DNA from: Syntrophaceticus sp050949745
GTDB taxonomy: Bacteria > Bacillota > DSM-12270 > Thermacetogeniales > Thermacetogeniaceae
Direction: 5' to 3'
NCBI GenBank assembly: GCA_050949745.1
Contig: JBMNGF010000002.1
Span: forward strand, 1-64,000
DNA length: 64,000 bases
Part shown: one piece after another, positions 48,377-57,288 of the stretch
Numbering within the stretch: the first letter of the stretch is position 1
How the letters are laid out: each line of letters opens with the position of its first letter
Translations under genes and position numbers: made by a program
The notes under the pieces: generated by a model
What the model was told of the DNA's origin: nothing
Databases searched by the model: none
What the model saw: the letters and a program-made list of their open reading frames with translations, nothing else

Positions 48377-49168
48377 CTAGAAACGCCTCTGTTCCAAAGA
48401 TAAATCATTAAAAAATTCTTTTAATCTGTCCATAACCCTGTAATTGGTTAAGTCAATCTGAATCGGGGTAACAGATACCCTGTTCTCCTGAACACATGCC
48501 ACATCTGTATCGCCAGAATCTGATGAGTCATCAATATTGTCAACCACATCCCCGCCTAACCAGTAGTAAGACTTTCCACGGGGGTCAACCCGGGGTGTTT
48601 CAAATGAATCAATATACTTGCGGCTGCCCAATCTGGTTATTTTTACTCCCTGAATTTCTTCAGCAGTGAGTGAGGGGACATTAATATTCAACAGTGTATC
48701 TTTACAAATATTGTTCTTGAGCGCCTTCGGAAGCAATTTTCTCATAAAAGATGCAGCATAACTGTAGTCAGGGTTATTATATTCAATTACTGAAACCGCT
48801 ATCGCTGGAAACCCAAGAATAGTTCCCTCCAATGCACCTGAGACAGTTCCGGAGTAAAAGATATCAATCCCTAGGTTTGCACCGCGGTTGATACCTGCTA
48901 CAACCAGATCAGGGCTATCTTTAAGCAGGCAGTTTACTGCCAACTTTACGCAGTCCGCAGGGGTTCCGTTCACTGCCCAGGCTTTCCCGTCAAAAAGAGA
49001 AATTTTTTCAGCGCGTAAAGGTATGTCCATTGTGATTCCATGTCCAGTGCCACTTCGCTCTCTATCAGGAGCCACAACAGTAACATCTGCAATTTCTTTT
49101 AGTTCTGAATAAAGAGCAGCAAGACCCTTGGCGTGTATGCCGTCATCATTTGTTAATAATACTTTCAT
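48377..49168 (-). CDS. surE: 5'/3'-nucleotidase SurE
   Basis: Metal-dependent nucleoside monophosphate phosphatase. The signature LLTNDDGIHAKG is at the very N-terminus (residues 4-15), followed by VVAPDRERSGTGHGIT, NGTPADCVKLAVNCLL and VAGINRGANLGIDIFYSGTVSGALEG. About 263 residues. ATG 49168 has AAGGA 8 nt upstream; the ATG at 49177 and 49204 are less well placed. It is the next gene after folE, separated by a terminator. Confidence 0.95.
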   Translation of the reverse strand: MKVLLTNDDGIHAKGLAALYSELKEIADVTVVAPDRERSGTGHGITMDIPLRAEKISLFDGKAWAVNGTPADCVKLAVNCLLKDSPDLVVAGINRGANLGIDIFYSGTVSGALEGTILGFPAIAVSVIEYNNPDYSYAASFMRKLLPKALKNNICKDTLLNINVPSLTAEEIQGVKITRLGSRKYIDSFETPRVDPRGKSYYWLGGDVVDNIDDSSDSGDTDVACVQENRVSVTPIQIDLTNYRVMDRLKEFFNDLSLEQRRF

Positions 49169-49349
49169 CTCACTCATCCTTACCCAACAATAAATATCGG
49201 CCACAAGACTGACAGTCTACTCTACAGAGGCTGCTCCCACTACAGGAACATAATAACCTCAGACCTAGCTCTCTCCCATACAAACATCCAAATATTTATC
49301 TATAGTTTATAACTAATGGTTATCTAACGCAAACATACTGGTCATGAAA

Positions 49350-49372
49350 ATAGCACCCAAAGGGGCGCTATC
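49350..49372 (-). terminator. Terminator after folE
   Basis: Minus strand AGCGCCC, CTTT, GGGTGCT, then ATTTTC. Short GC-rich stem with a weak U tail. Confidence 0.55.
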
Positions 49373-49443
49373 TACCATTTGAAAATATATAGTAATTTAC
49401 GCTTGAGATTCTGACCATCATATGAAAAACAACAGATCGATCT

Positions 49444-50001
49444 CTATCCTTTAATAAGTGAAAATGCTTCCGCTCTAGTAGCTTTATTATTCTTAAATAT
49501 ACCACGTACTGCAGAGGTCATCGTCATTGCCCCCGCCTTTTTAATGCCTCTCATAGTCATGCACATATGTTCTGCTTCTATAACAACAAGCACCCCCAAA
49601 GGATTAAGAGCTTCCATAATTGTATCAGCCACTTGAGATGTCAATCTTTCTTGCAGTTGCGGTCTTTTAGCCAGAGTTTCCACAACTCGTGCCAATTTAC
49701 TGAGACCTGTCAGATTCCCTTGGCGTGGAATATAGGCAACATGCGCCTTGCCATAAAATGGGACTAAGTGGTGCTCACACATAGAATACATAGGTATATC
49801 CTTGACCAGAATCATCTCGCTATGGTTTTCAGAAAAACAGACACTTAGTTCCTTTTTAGGATCAGCATGGAGACCACAAAATATCTCTTCACACATCCGC
49901 GCTACCCTGTCAGGTGTGTCTCTTAATCCCTCTCTCTCTGGATCTTCACCAATCCCTTCAATGATCAAGCGTACCCCCTGTGAAACCTTCTCCCGATCCA
50001 A
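49444..50001 (-). CDS. folE: GTP cyclohydrolase I
   Basis: First step of tetrahydrofolate and pterin synthesis (GTP to 7,8-dihydroneopterin triphosphate). The 185-residue product has the zinc ligands in MYSMCEHHLVPFYGKAHVAY (Cys75, His78) and in EAEHMCMTMRG (second Cys), and GLSKLARVVE. TTG start with GGGGGG upstream. Folate supply fits the Wood-Ljungdahl genes nearby. It stands alone; no folB/folK adjoin it. Confidence 0.95.
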   Translation of the reverse strand: MDREKVSQGVRLIIEGIGEDPEREGLRDTPDRVARMCEEIFCGLHADPKKELSVCFSENHSEMILVKDIPMYSMCEHHLVPFYGKAHVAYIPRQGNLTGLSKLARVVETLAKRPQLQERLTSQVADTIMEALNPLGVLVVIEAEHMCMTMRGIKKAGAMTMTSAVRGIFKNNKATRAEAFSLIKG

Positions 50002-50269
50002 TCCTTATCCCCCCACACATTCCTTGGATATTTATTATTAAGCATCATAAATATTTGAACATACCAAAACCTCATTGTTTTTATTCGTCAAATATGGAGG
50101 ATATCCTGCAAATAATCATTATTGTTTTAACTGGAACTTGGCGTATTCTCTCATTTCTTATAGTGGGAGTCAACGCCGACCAAGTTATTATAATAGACTA
50201 TAAAACTAAAAGTAACATATTTTGAATTGAACAGTGTATTACCGCAAGGGGTCACTCCAAAACCTACCC

Positions 50270-51214
50270 CTATGTCAATCCTAGAGATCTGTTAAAACAA
50301 TACAATGCCTCATTTTCTTCCCCTTTTCTGAAATGAAGGATCGCTTTTCCTCTCCAGGCTAAATTATTTGAAGAATCTACATTAAGCACCTCTTCAAAAT
50401 AGAGGGCTGCCTGATCACTTACACCCATTTCTAACAAAAGCATCCCTTTATTGCATAGATAGTTTGGATTAGGTTCTAGAGCGATGGCTTTTTCGCAGCA
50501 TTTGAGCGCTTGAGGATAGCAGTTTCGAAAAGCCAGATAAACTGCAACATTGTTTAAGAGAAGATGATCCTCTGGAGTTAGCTGCAGACACCTATCAAAA
50601 ATATACATCGCCTCATTGTAACTTCCTGATCTTAAAAAAGTTGCAGCAGCATTGCCTAGAATATCAGCATCTTCATTATCACAATTATCCAAAGCTTTTT
50701 GGTAAGCAAAACAAGCATCCCTTTCACGCTTTAAGCAAACAAGACAATACCCTATATTGTTCCAAATAACTGGTGAATCGTCATATTCTGAAGCCTTCTC
50801 ATAATATTGAATAGCCTTATTATAATCTTGAAGATGGCAGTAACAATTTCCGCAGTTGACCAACAGATCGGCATCCTTGGGATGGGCTACAAGGGCTTCC
50901 AAAAAACAGTCCAATGCAGCTTTAATATTGGCCAATTTATAGAGACAATAACCTTTACAAGAAAGTGCTCCAGCATGACGCGGCGTAATCTGCAAAACCC
51001 GTTCGAAACAAAAACTGGCCTTTTTGTAATTACAACTCCGCATAAACTCTTCACCCTTCAAATACCAGTCTGTTTCCAGGTCACCTGACTGCAATTGTTG
51101 GACCTTAGGAGCAATAGACTGTAAGTAGTAAATTTCTTTATAATTCTTTATTTCTTTTTCTCCCCCCCACCATCTTTTAACATTCCTAAATAACTGCCGA
51201 AAATACCTGAACAC
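50270..51214 (-). CDS. TPR repeat protein
   Basis: A 314-residue soluble protein almost entirely of tetratricopeptide repeats, about seven units (for example SFCFERVLQITPRHAGALSC, IQYYEKASEYDDSPVIWNNI, MYIFDRCLQLTPEDHLLLNN). Probably a protein-binding scaffold. GTG start 51214 with GGGGGCG 9 nt upstream. It lies downstream of a possible structured leader with its own terminator. Partners unknown. Confidence 0.8.
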   Translation of the reverse strand: MFRYFRQLFRNVKRWWGGEKEIKNYKEIYYLQSIAPKVQQLQSGDLETDWYLKGEEFMRSCNYKKASFCFERVLQITPRHAGALSCKGYCLYKLANIKAALDCFLEALVAHPKDADLLVNCGNCYCHLQDYNKAIQYYEKASEYDDSPVIWNNIGYCLVCLKRERDACFAYQKALDNCDNEDADILGNAAATFLRSGSYNEAMYIFDRCLQLTPEDHLLLNNVAVYLAFRNCYPQALKCCEKAIALEPNPNYLCNKGMLLLEMGVSDQAALYFEEVLNVDSSNNLAWRGKAILHFRKGEENEALYCFNRSLGLT

Positions 51215-51583
51215 CTTTAATCGCCCCCTTGTAAAACTTAGAAATATATTCTATACAAGGGAGATATGTCCTGCTAATTTTTTCCATGCTATTTTCCGCT
51301 TATTCGCCTTTTAATCATTCTTTGTTGTATTCTGTACATAAAAAAACCCCGCTTAACGAGGTCATGAAATATCCAAGCTACGATATATTGTGGCCATCCC
51401 TATCTCAGGATCTTTGTTTTACGACAAAGTGACTCCTCTACGCTGAGATGCTTTTAGCATGTTCTATAAGCGTTTGTAAAATTATTTGGCGTTGGGACCT
51501 TATCCTATATGTTTCCTCTTGGTATATTGAGAATCAATCAATAATAAGTTAATAACATAATCCAAAAAGGAGGATAGTTATTT
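51215..51583. other. Intergenic region with a structured element
   Basis: A 369-bp gap between the divergent TPR gene and the membrane gene. It holds, on the minus strand, a nested fold (51402-51449) and a terminator (51340-51361), described separately. The plus-strand RBS AAGGAGG at 51567-51573 belongs to the next gene. Confidence 0.5.
51340..51449 (-). ncRNA. Possible structured leader or small RNA, unassigned
   Basis: Minus-strand RNA with an outer 7-bp stem ATCTCAG (51449-51443) / CTGAGAT (51408-51402), an inner stem CTTTGT (51429-51424) / ACAAAG (51417-51412) and a terminator ACCTCG, loop, CGGGGT followed by seven T (to 51340). I tried the common riboswitch classes by motif and none fits. 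It may precede the TPR gene or be an independent RNA. Confidence 0.4.
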
Positions 51584-51973
51584 ATGAATAGTGAAAAAAA
51601 GCCTCAAATTTTAATCAATGGCAACCCAGTTTTTTTTGGTTTAACAGCTGCCATTCTCTTCGCAATTATCAGCATAGTAATTTTAGCATTATGCTTTTAT
51701 TTCTCTGCTATTAAAGAAATTTACCTTGAACCAATAGGTACATTCCTCTACCTAGTCGGTGCTTTTTTGGGCGGCCTTCTCGCTGCAAAAAAAGCAGGTG
51801 GAAAAGGACTCCTCTACGGAATCGAAGTTGGAGTTTTATATTACCTGTTTTTTCTCTTTATCTCTTTACTTGTTTCTAGCAGTTCCTTATCCTTCATAGG
51901 TCTTGGATTTAAAGCATTTTACACCATTTTAGTATCTGCTGCAGGTGGAATATGTGGTCTAGCCTTTGCCTGA
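51584..51973 (+). CDS. TIGR04086-like small membrane protein
   Basis: A 129-residue protein with four hydrophobic segments (about 16-42, 51-68, 76-98, 104-128). The glycine-rich turns GAFLGGLLAAKKAGGKGLLYG and the C-terminal AAGGICGLAF fit the TIGR04086 family found in many spore formers, with unknown role. Strong RBS AAGGAGG. A terminator-like hairpin follows at 51976-52006. Confidence 0.7.
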   Translation: MNSEKKPQILINGNPVFFGLTAAILFAIISIVILALCFYFSAIKEIYLEPIGTFLYLVGAFLGGLLAAKKAGGKGLLYGIEVGVLYYLFFLFISLLVSSSSLSFIGLGFKAFYTILVSAAGGICGLAFA

Positions 51974-51975
51974 GA

Positions 51976-52006
51976 AGCAGCCTTTATTAAAAGGCCGCTT
52001 ATTTTA
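51976..52006 (+). terminator. Terminator of the TIGR04086-like gene
   Basis: GCAGCCTTT, ATTA, AAAGGCCGC followed by TTATTTTA. One mismatch in the stem. Confidence 0.6.
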
Positions 52007-52141
52007 CTTGATAATTTTTTTCAGAAAATCTCGCAAGAAACGGGGTAACTTGATATAGTAAATCTTCAAGACTATCACCTCGCGTTCGCTTTAAAACTAT
52101 AGTTCATTATATTCAATAACAAGCGCAAGGTGCCCTTTAAA

Positions 52142-52795
52142 TTACATTTGATCAGCCAATTTTTTTAATTCAAAAACTATCATTCCTCCTGCTACAGCAT
52201 AATCTTCTGTAGGAAGATAGTTTGGGGCTGATGCATCAAACAAAATATTCCCTGATGCCGGAAATTCATCATCACCCAGCCATATCACATAGAGAAATGG
52301 AACTCTGGGGAATAAGTTGATAATAACACTTACATCCCCTTTATCAGCTTTTTCTCCACCTAAAGCAAGACCGGCTGTGATCAACTTTTCAGGTTGTTCT
52401 CCAAAAAATTTTATCAGCGGCAAAATTGCTCTGCCATGAAAAGGATTAATATAGATTTGACCTGATGGGAGTTCTTTAAAAGAGATCAACTGATCTGTTA
52501 AGGGAACTCCCTCAGCTGAATTTAAATAATGTAAAATCAAAATCTGCTTGTCAAACTGTATTTCTTCATCATCATTGCAGTAAATTTCTCCTGAAGGAAA
52601 ACGCACATGGTATTCCTTGTTTAAGCAAGGAACAAGAAACTCAGATTCCTTTTCTAGATATTTAACCCCGGCTCGCATTGCAATCTCCTGTGGCTCATTA
52701 TCAACAGCATTCTTTTTAAAATCCTTTTGAGCAAGCTCAAGAGTAACATCCCTATTCAAATAAGTCTTATTTTTAAATTGGTGAAGTTTTGACAC
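52142..52795 (-). CDS. DUF3786 protein
   Basis: A 217-residue protein with the layout of DUF3786 (QEIAMRAGVKYLEKESEFLVPCLNKEYHVRFPSG; ILHYLNSAEGVPLTDQLISFKEL; LALGGEKADKGDVSVIINLFPRVPFLYVIWLGDDEFP). Members are encoded in anaerobes with corrinoid or Wood-Ljungdahl enzymes and may assist such systems, but function is not settled. GTG start 52795 with GGGGGG upstream. It stands alone. Confidence 0.7.
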   Translation of the reverse strand: MSKLHQFKNKTYLNRDVTLELAQKDFKKNAVDNEPQEIAMRAGVKYLEKESEFLVPCLNKEYHVRFPSGEIYCNDDEEIQFDKQILILHYLNSAEGVPLTDQLISFKELPSGQIYINPFHGRAILPLIKFFGEQPEKLITAGLALGGEKADKGDVSVIINLFPRVPFLYVIWLGDDEFPASGNILFDASAPNYLPTEDYAVAGGMIVFELKKLADQM

Positions 52796-52855
52796 TTCTG
52801 CCCCCCCTTATATTTGACACAAGGGGACTTTCTCCCGTATCCACTTGTCCCCATT

Positions 52856-52930
52856 GACACAGGAGAATAAATGAAAATATCTATTTATTACGATATTTTC
52901 ACATTAAACTTCCCCTGTGTCTCCTGTGTC
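52856..52930. repeat. 75-bp imperfect inverted repeat
   Basis: GACACAGGAG (52856-52865) is the exact reverse complement of CTCCTGTGTC (52921-52930). Inside, AATGAAAATATC (52870-52881) pairs with GATATTTTCA (52892-52901). The sequence just to the left contains GACACAAGGGGAC and CTTGTCCCC, similar to parts of the 27-bp family. Confidence 0.6.
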
Positions 52931-52984
52931 TGACCTTAATTCTTGTTATCATTATACCAAAAACATATCAGAAGTGGCAGATGA

Positions 52985-53013
52985 TTGACAAGTCAAAGTT
53001 CTCCGGGTAAAAT
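52985..53013 (+). promoter_or_regulatory. Promoter of tRNA-Arg
   Basis: TTGACA (52985-52990), 17-bp spacer, TAAAAT (53008-53013), 12 bp upstream of the tRNA. Confidence 0.7.
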
Positions 53014-53025
53014 TATAATAGTTTT

Positions 53026-53100
53026 GCGCCCGTAGCTCAGAGGATAGAGCGCTGGCCTCCGGAGCCAGATGCGCAGGTTCGATTCCTGCCGGGCGCACCA
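53026..53100 (+). tRNA. tRNA-Arg (anticodon CCG)
   Basis: Acceptor GCGCCCG pairs with CGGGCGC, D arm AGCTCAGAGGATAGAGC, anticodon arm CTGGCCTCCGGAGCCAG with loop CTCCGGA, T arm GCAGGTTCGATTCCTGC, discriminator A and encoded CCA (53098-53100). Confidence 0.96.
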
Positions 53101-53113
53101 CTATTTATCTAAT

Positions 53114-54025
53114 CTACGATAATTCCACATTTCTGGCTTTTGTTTTTCGCTCAGATCTCCAACTAAAAAGCCCACAAACTGCGAGTATTATACGAACCAA
53201 CTTATTCTGCAGCTTCTTTTCTAAAATACTGTTTTGGAGTGTTATTCTTTCAATCTTTTTCTGTAGAGATATATTTGTAGTATTAAGCATATCTAATTCA
53301 AGCTCTAAATTCTCATTGACCCGCTTTAATTCATAATTTGCCTTTTCCACAGATTTCACATGATTGCTGAGCCGCAATACCTCCTGGTGTTTGGCTTTGA
53401 CCTCTTTGCGTAAACTATCTAATGCCCTATTGAATTTCTTCTCCATTTCATTCTTAGCTGGTTCAATTTTATTTAATTCCTTGTTTAAATTACAAACCTT
53501 ATCCTCTAAAAGAACTATACTTTCCTGTAATTGATTATTTGTACGTTGGAGGTCCTTGTTTTCTTTATTCAAAATGATATTTTCCTGTGTGCGTGCTTTT
53601 AATTGGAATGTGAGGTTTTTAATATCCTCCTCCGCTTGCGAATACCTATCCTGTATCGCTGATATTTCTTTCCCATATTCCTCGATCTTGTCTAGATATT
53701 GTCTGCGCTCTCCCTCTAATTGGTGCAGATTTGCCTCCATAGTTTTTATTATTATTTGTGACTCATGCATTTTCTTTTCTCTTTCCTCAAAAGCTCTTAT
53801 ATATTCCTGGTTTTGCTTGCGTAAGCTGCTGATTACCTTATTTCTCTCTGAAAGCTCAGCTTCTAAACTGTGTAGCCTTTCATTTATGCTGTTATTCCTT
53901 TTTAATCCCTCATCCTTAAGTTCCCCATCACCCAAATCCCAATAAATCTCATCATCATGTTTACCACGCAAAAACCCATCATTCAAGGAGTTGATTACCT
54001 TGCGTTCGGATTTTGTCTTAGCCAT
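53114..54025 (-). CDS. Coiled-coil protein with C-terminal hydrophobic segment
   Basis: A 303-residue protein. Residues about 45-270 are charged heptad repeats (LHSLEAELSERNKVISSLRKQ; ELKRVNENLELELDMLN), followed by a hydrophobic stretch VRIILAVCGLF at about 280-290 and a basic end. It could be a structural or membrane-tethered protein. RBS GGGAGG. No homologue recognised. It converges with tRNA-Arg. Confidence 0.65.
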   Translation of the reverse strand: MAKTKSERKVINSLNDGFLRGKHDDEIYWDLGDGELKDEGLKRNNSINERLHSLEAELSERNKVISSLRKQNQEYIRAFEEREKKMHESQIIIKTMEANLHQLEGERRQYLDKIEEYGKEISAIQDRYSQAEEDIKNLTFQLKARTQENIILNKENKDLQRTNNQLQESIVLLEDKVCNLNKELNKIEPAKNEMEKKFNRALDSLRKEVKAKHQEVLRLSNHVKSVEKANYELKRVNENLELELDMLNTTNISLQKKIERITLQNSILEKKLQNKLVRIILAVCGLFSWRSERKTKARNVELS

Positions 54026-54215
54026 TACCAGTTACCTCCCTTTACCATATATTTCTATTTATGGCTATTCGTTAATAGCTATATAGTATCCTTCGGGAAT
54101 ACTGGTAATATATGTCGCTTATGTTGTTATAAAACACTTTTCACAAAACAAAATTCAGAGATATTGTAATCTCTGAATAAGAAAACATACCACATTGAAT
54201 CAGCTTTCGACAGCT

Positions 54216-54386
54216 TTATCCAATAGGTTTTTTCGGCTTGTTATATTCTGTAGCTTCATACTGGAGTTTGGATAAACACATTTCACAAAAGTATGTAACC
54301 TTTGGGTCTTTTTCCAGACGATCAAAATCTTTATGCACGTCTGTTATAACTTCTCTCTTACCACAAAGGGCACAACGTACTTCCAA
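54216..54386 (-). CDS. DUF2197/YlaI-type zinc-ribbon protein
   Basis: A 56-residue protein with two Cys pairs: VRCALCGKRE near the start and YFCEMCLSKL. The layout matches the YlaI/DUF2197 family of B. subtilis, of unknown role. TTG start 54386 with GAGAGGAG 7 nt upstream, so the gene is very likely real although short. It is 21 bp upstream of the hisC-side stop region, on the same strand as hisC. Confidence 0.75.
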   Translation of the reverse strand: MEVRCALCGKREVITDVHKDFDRLEKDPKVTYFCEMCLSKLQYEATEYNKPKKPIG

Positions 54387-54407
54387 ATCATTTCTCCTCT
54401 CATGACG

Positions 54408-55511
54408 CTAGGCCAATTCCTTCATAACTTTTTCCAGACAGACAATGAACCTATTATTCTGCTCAGGTGTTCCCACTGTTACCCTGATATAATTTGGATA
54501 ATCAAAGATATCCCCTGTCCTGATGATAACCCCTTCCTTTAATAAAGCTGTAAATACTTCTCTGGAATCTCTATTTATATTAACAAAAATGAAGTTTGTC
54601 TCTGAAGGCACATAATCTAAACCTAGTCTCTCAAACTCCTGATACAAATACCGCTTCCCTTCAATGACCAACTCTTTACTTTGACGAACATGTGACTGAT
54701 CCTGTAAAGCGGTTACAGCAGCTTCTTGAGCAAGCATGCTAACATTAAAAGGTTCTCTCACCCGGTTGAGTAAAGCTATGATTTCCGGACTGGCAATTGC
54801 ATAACCGATACGCAGGCCTGCTAAACCATAGATCTTAGAAAAGGTGCGAAGTACAATTGTTCTTTTGTTATTAATCAGTTCTACCGCACTTGAATGACCT
54901 GGATCAATTACATATTCATGATATGCTTCATCAACAACAACTACCACATCAGATGGGATCATCTCAAAAAAAGCTCGCATCTCTTGCTCATCTAGGATGG
55001 TTCCCGTGGGATTGTTAGGGTTACAAATAAAAATGAGTTTCGTACGCTCACTCACCTGTTCAGCTATTTTTTTAAGATCATATCGGAAATCTGTTAACGG
55101 CACAGCACAGGGTTTTGCCCCCATCAGTTTGCATACAAATATGTATTCAGAAAATGTTGGCCAGCCATAGATTATCTCATCCTCAGGGTTAAGGAATGTC
55201 TCTCCGATTATTTTAATTAGCTCATCTGCACCATTGCCAAAAATAAAATTGTCTTCTTGCAGTCCAAATAAAGGAGCAATTTCTCTCTTTAAATTAAAAC
55301 AATTACTGTCCGGATAATTAAAAACACGGGGAGCCGCTGCTTTCAATGTTTCTATAACTGAAGGGGAAGGCCCCAGTGGGTTTTCATTTGAAGCCAATTT
55401 AATCACTCCTGTTATTCCAAACTCCCGCTCGACTTCTTCAATTGGTTTGCCAGGAACATAAGGAGCCAGTGTTAATAGTTCAGGACGTCCGATATCTTCT
55501 ATTCTACTCAT
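54408..55511 (-). CDS. hisC: Histidinol-phosphate aminotransferase
   Basis: PLP enzyme of histidine synthesis (may also act on aromatic keto acids). 367 residues. Motifs: LASNENPLGPSPSV, FGNGADELI, NPNNPTGT, VVVDEAYHEY, RTFSKIYGLAGLRIGY with the PLP Lys, and the C-terminal IRVTVGTPEQN. RBS GGAGG 7 nt before ATG. It lies outside any his operon; the YlaI-like gene follows. Confidence 0.92.
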   Translation of the reverse strand: MSRIEDIGRPELLTLAPYVPGKPIEEVEREFGITGVIKLASNENPLGPSPSVIETLKAAAPRVFNYPDSNCFNLKREIAPLFGLQEDNFIFGNGADELIKIIGETFLNPEDEIIYGWPTFSEYIFVCKLMGAKPCAVPLTDFRYDLKKIAEQVSERTKLIFICNPNNPTGTILDEQEMRAFFEMIPSDVVVVVDEAYHEYVIDPGHSSAVELINNKRTIVLRTFSKIYGLAGLRIGYAIASPEIIALLNRVREPFNVSMLAQEAAVTALQDQSHVRQSKELVIEGKRYLYQEFERLGLDYVPSETNFIFVNINRDSREVFTALLKEGVIIRTGDIFDYPNYIRVTVGTPEQNNRFIVCLEKVMKELA

Positions 55512-55605
55512 CCTATTACCTCCTCTGCTTATTTAGAATTTCGCTGATACCACAATTATTTCCTGCTTATCCTCATTATTTTATCGATTATTCCCCATCA
55601 GTTCC

Positions 55606-56391
55606 TTAGGTTTTGCTCTCCAAAGATTTTTGATATCTAATATCCTTATCTACTGTCAGGCGGTAGACATTGCACATCTGGACAATCCTGGATGTGGTCC
55701 GTTTTCCTAAAAACTTTTCAATCTCAGAGAGATCTAGGTTTGTGGTAATAACCACAGGGAGTTGATAATTCATTCGGTAATTCAGAAGAGAATAAATTTT
55801 ATTGCATGTCCAGGGTGTATAGTTATGGACACCTAAATCATCCAAAATCAACACATCTACCTGACGAGCTCCCTTTATTAAAGTAGCTTCATCCTCTTCT
55901 GCTCCTCCTTTACTGTAAGTAGACCTCAGCTCATCGAGGAAATCCGGCACAACTAGAAATAAAACCTGAACACCTTCTTTTAACAAAAAGTTTGTAATAG
56001 CGCCTGCAATAAAAGTCTTCCCAGCTCCCACATCTCCGGTTATTAACAGACCTGGTCTGTGAGGATTTTTCAAATAATCGCCGGCAAACTGACGAGCGTC
56101 ATTAAGAACCCGTGCAGCTCTTTCCAGGTGCTCTCCCTGGTAATACTTTAGTTGGAAATCATCGAAACTATAAGTCTTAATTTCTGGGCTGATATTTGCG
56201 TATTCATACCGGAGTTCCCTTCGGGCTTGCTTTACACAATTACACAAGCGTGCTTTTTCACCATCAAGGAGCACGACTCCCCGATCCTGACAAATACTAC
56301 AACTGGGCACCTTGTTTTCTATTGGGGAATTGGACTCCTCCCCTTTTAAAGTCTTTTTTAAATTATTAAGAATTTCCGTAACCTGCTTCAT
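55606..56391 (-). CDS. DnaC/DnaI-type helicase loader
   Basis: A 261-residue AAA+ ATPase that loads the replicative helicase. N-terminal zinc-type Cys set CSICQDRG and CNC (residues 31, 34, 50, 52) as in DnaI/DnaC family. Walker A GDVGAGKTF (119-127), Walker B VLILDDLG, Arg-rich sensor region GKRTTSRIVQMC. It follows a DnaD-domain gene by 13 bp, so both form a primosome unit. Confidence 0.87.
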   Translation of the reverse strand: MKQVTEILNNLKKTLKGEESNSPIENKVPSCSICQDRGVVLLDGEKARLCNCVKQARRELRYEYANISPEIKTYSFDDFQLKYYQGEHLERAARVLNDARQFAGDYLKNPHRPGLLITGDVGAGKTFIAGAITNFLLKEGVQVLFLVVPDFLDELRSTYSKGGAEEDEATLIKGARQVDVLILDDLGVHNYTPWTCNKIYSLLNYRMNYQLPVVITTNLDLSEIEKFLGKRTTSRIVQMCNVYRLTVDKDIRYQKSLESKT

Positions 56392-56404
56392 TTCACAACC
56401 TGCT

Positions 56405-57142
56405 TTACGTTAAATAGATATCTTTGAACTTTTCATCCTGACTCTTGACTGTTTCTCTGTTTACCCGCCTTACCTGCTTCTTTTTATTTAGGAACTTTTC
56501 TTCATATTCTATTATTTCTCTAGTTGTTCGTATATTCATTTTAGCCCAGGATGCTAATATTTTATCTATATAATTCATATTTAATATTCCACGTAAAACT
56601 GCTCTTTTTAGCGCTTCGTTTATCAAATTATCGGCATAGCCATTGTCATAGTACCAATTATTAATTTTGTCTATTTCAATAGGTGTTAACGCTCTACCAA
56701 ATTCCCGTTCAAATAGATTAATAACCTTCATCAAAGGGGATGGACGCTGTTTGAACTGCCCTGCAAGTGCTGCATGCTGTTGTTTGTTTTGCTCAGCCTG
56801 CACCTTTTCCTCTGCCCAGAGGTCAGCTACCTTTTCAAACAAACCTATCGTCTCTATAGAATTATCAGCATCGGTAAGTACCCCCAGGTCTCGCATTTTA
56901 TCAATTGAGCCTTGTATTTCAACTTCCGAAAGATGAAGAAGCTGAATAAAATCAGCCATCTCCAGTTCATACCTCCCTTGCTGTTGAAAATAAAAAAAGG
57001 CTAACATAACCATGATATCTGTTATCTTTAAACCTAACCTGTGGCTGTATTTAATGAATATATTGGGTACCACAGTAAACCCTTCCGCAAAAAAATCTCT
57101 GCTGAAAAGCGCAGGAATATGAAATCTACCACTTCTGTCCAT
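56405..57142 (-). CDS. DnaD-domain primosome protein
   Basis: A 245-residue DnaD-like protein: an N-terminal winged-helix domain (FIKYSHRLGLKITDIMVMLAFFYF) and a C-terminal DnaD/DnaB domain (LFEREFGRALTPIEIDKINNWYYDNGYADNLINEALKRAVLRG), the usual order. Acts in primosome assembly with the helicase loader downstream. I use ATG 57142 as AAGGA lies 8 nt upstream; the ATG at 57151 would place it only 2 nt away. Confidence 0.87.
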   Translation of the reverse strand: MDRSGRFHIPALFSRDFFAEGFTVVPNIFIKYSHRLGLKITDIMVMLAFFYFQQQGRYELEMADFIQLLHLSEVEIQGSIDKMRDLGVLTDADNSIETIGLFEKVADLWAEEKVQAEQNKQQHAALAGQFKQRPSPLMKVINLFEREFGRALTPIEIDKINNWYYDNGYADNLINEALKRAVLRGILNMNYIDKILASWAKMNIRTTREIIEYEEKFLNKKKQVRRVNRETVKSQDEKFKDIYLT

Positions 57143-57288
57143 CCACACCATCCTTTTTGCAAAATGTTAATACTAATTAATTAGTCAAGGGGTCTGTAAA
57201 AACCTGCTCCATCTGTTCTAAAAAAGATTATAAATAATCCAGATGGGAAGAGTATTAAGAGATAAGTTGGAGAAAGGAGTAAAACCAG

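Noticed and set aside
50094..50224. A 42-codon hydrophobic plus-strand ORF upstream of folE
   Set aside because: It has no RBS and no recognised homology. It may be a chance ORF.
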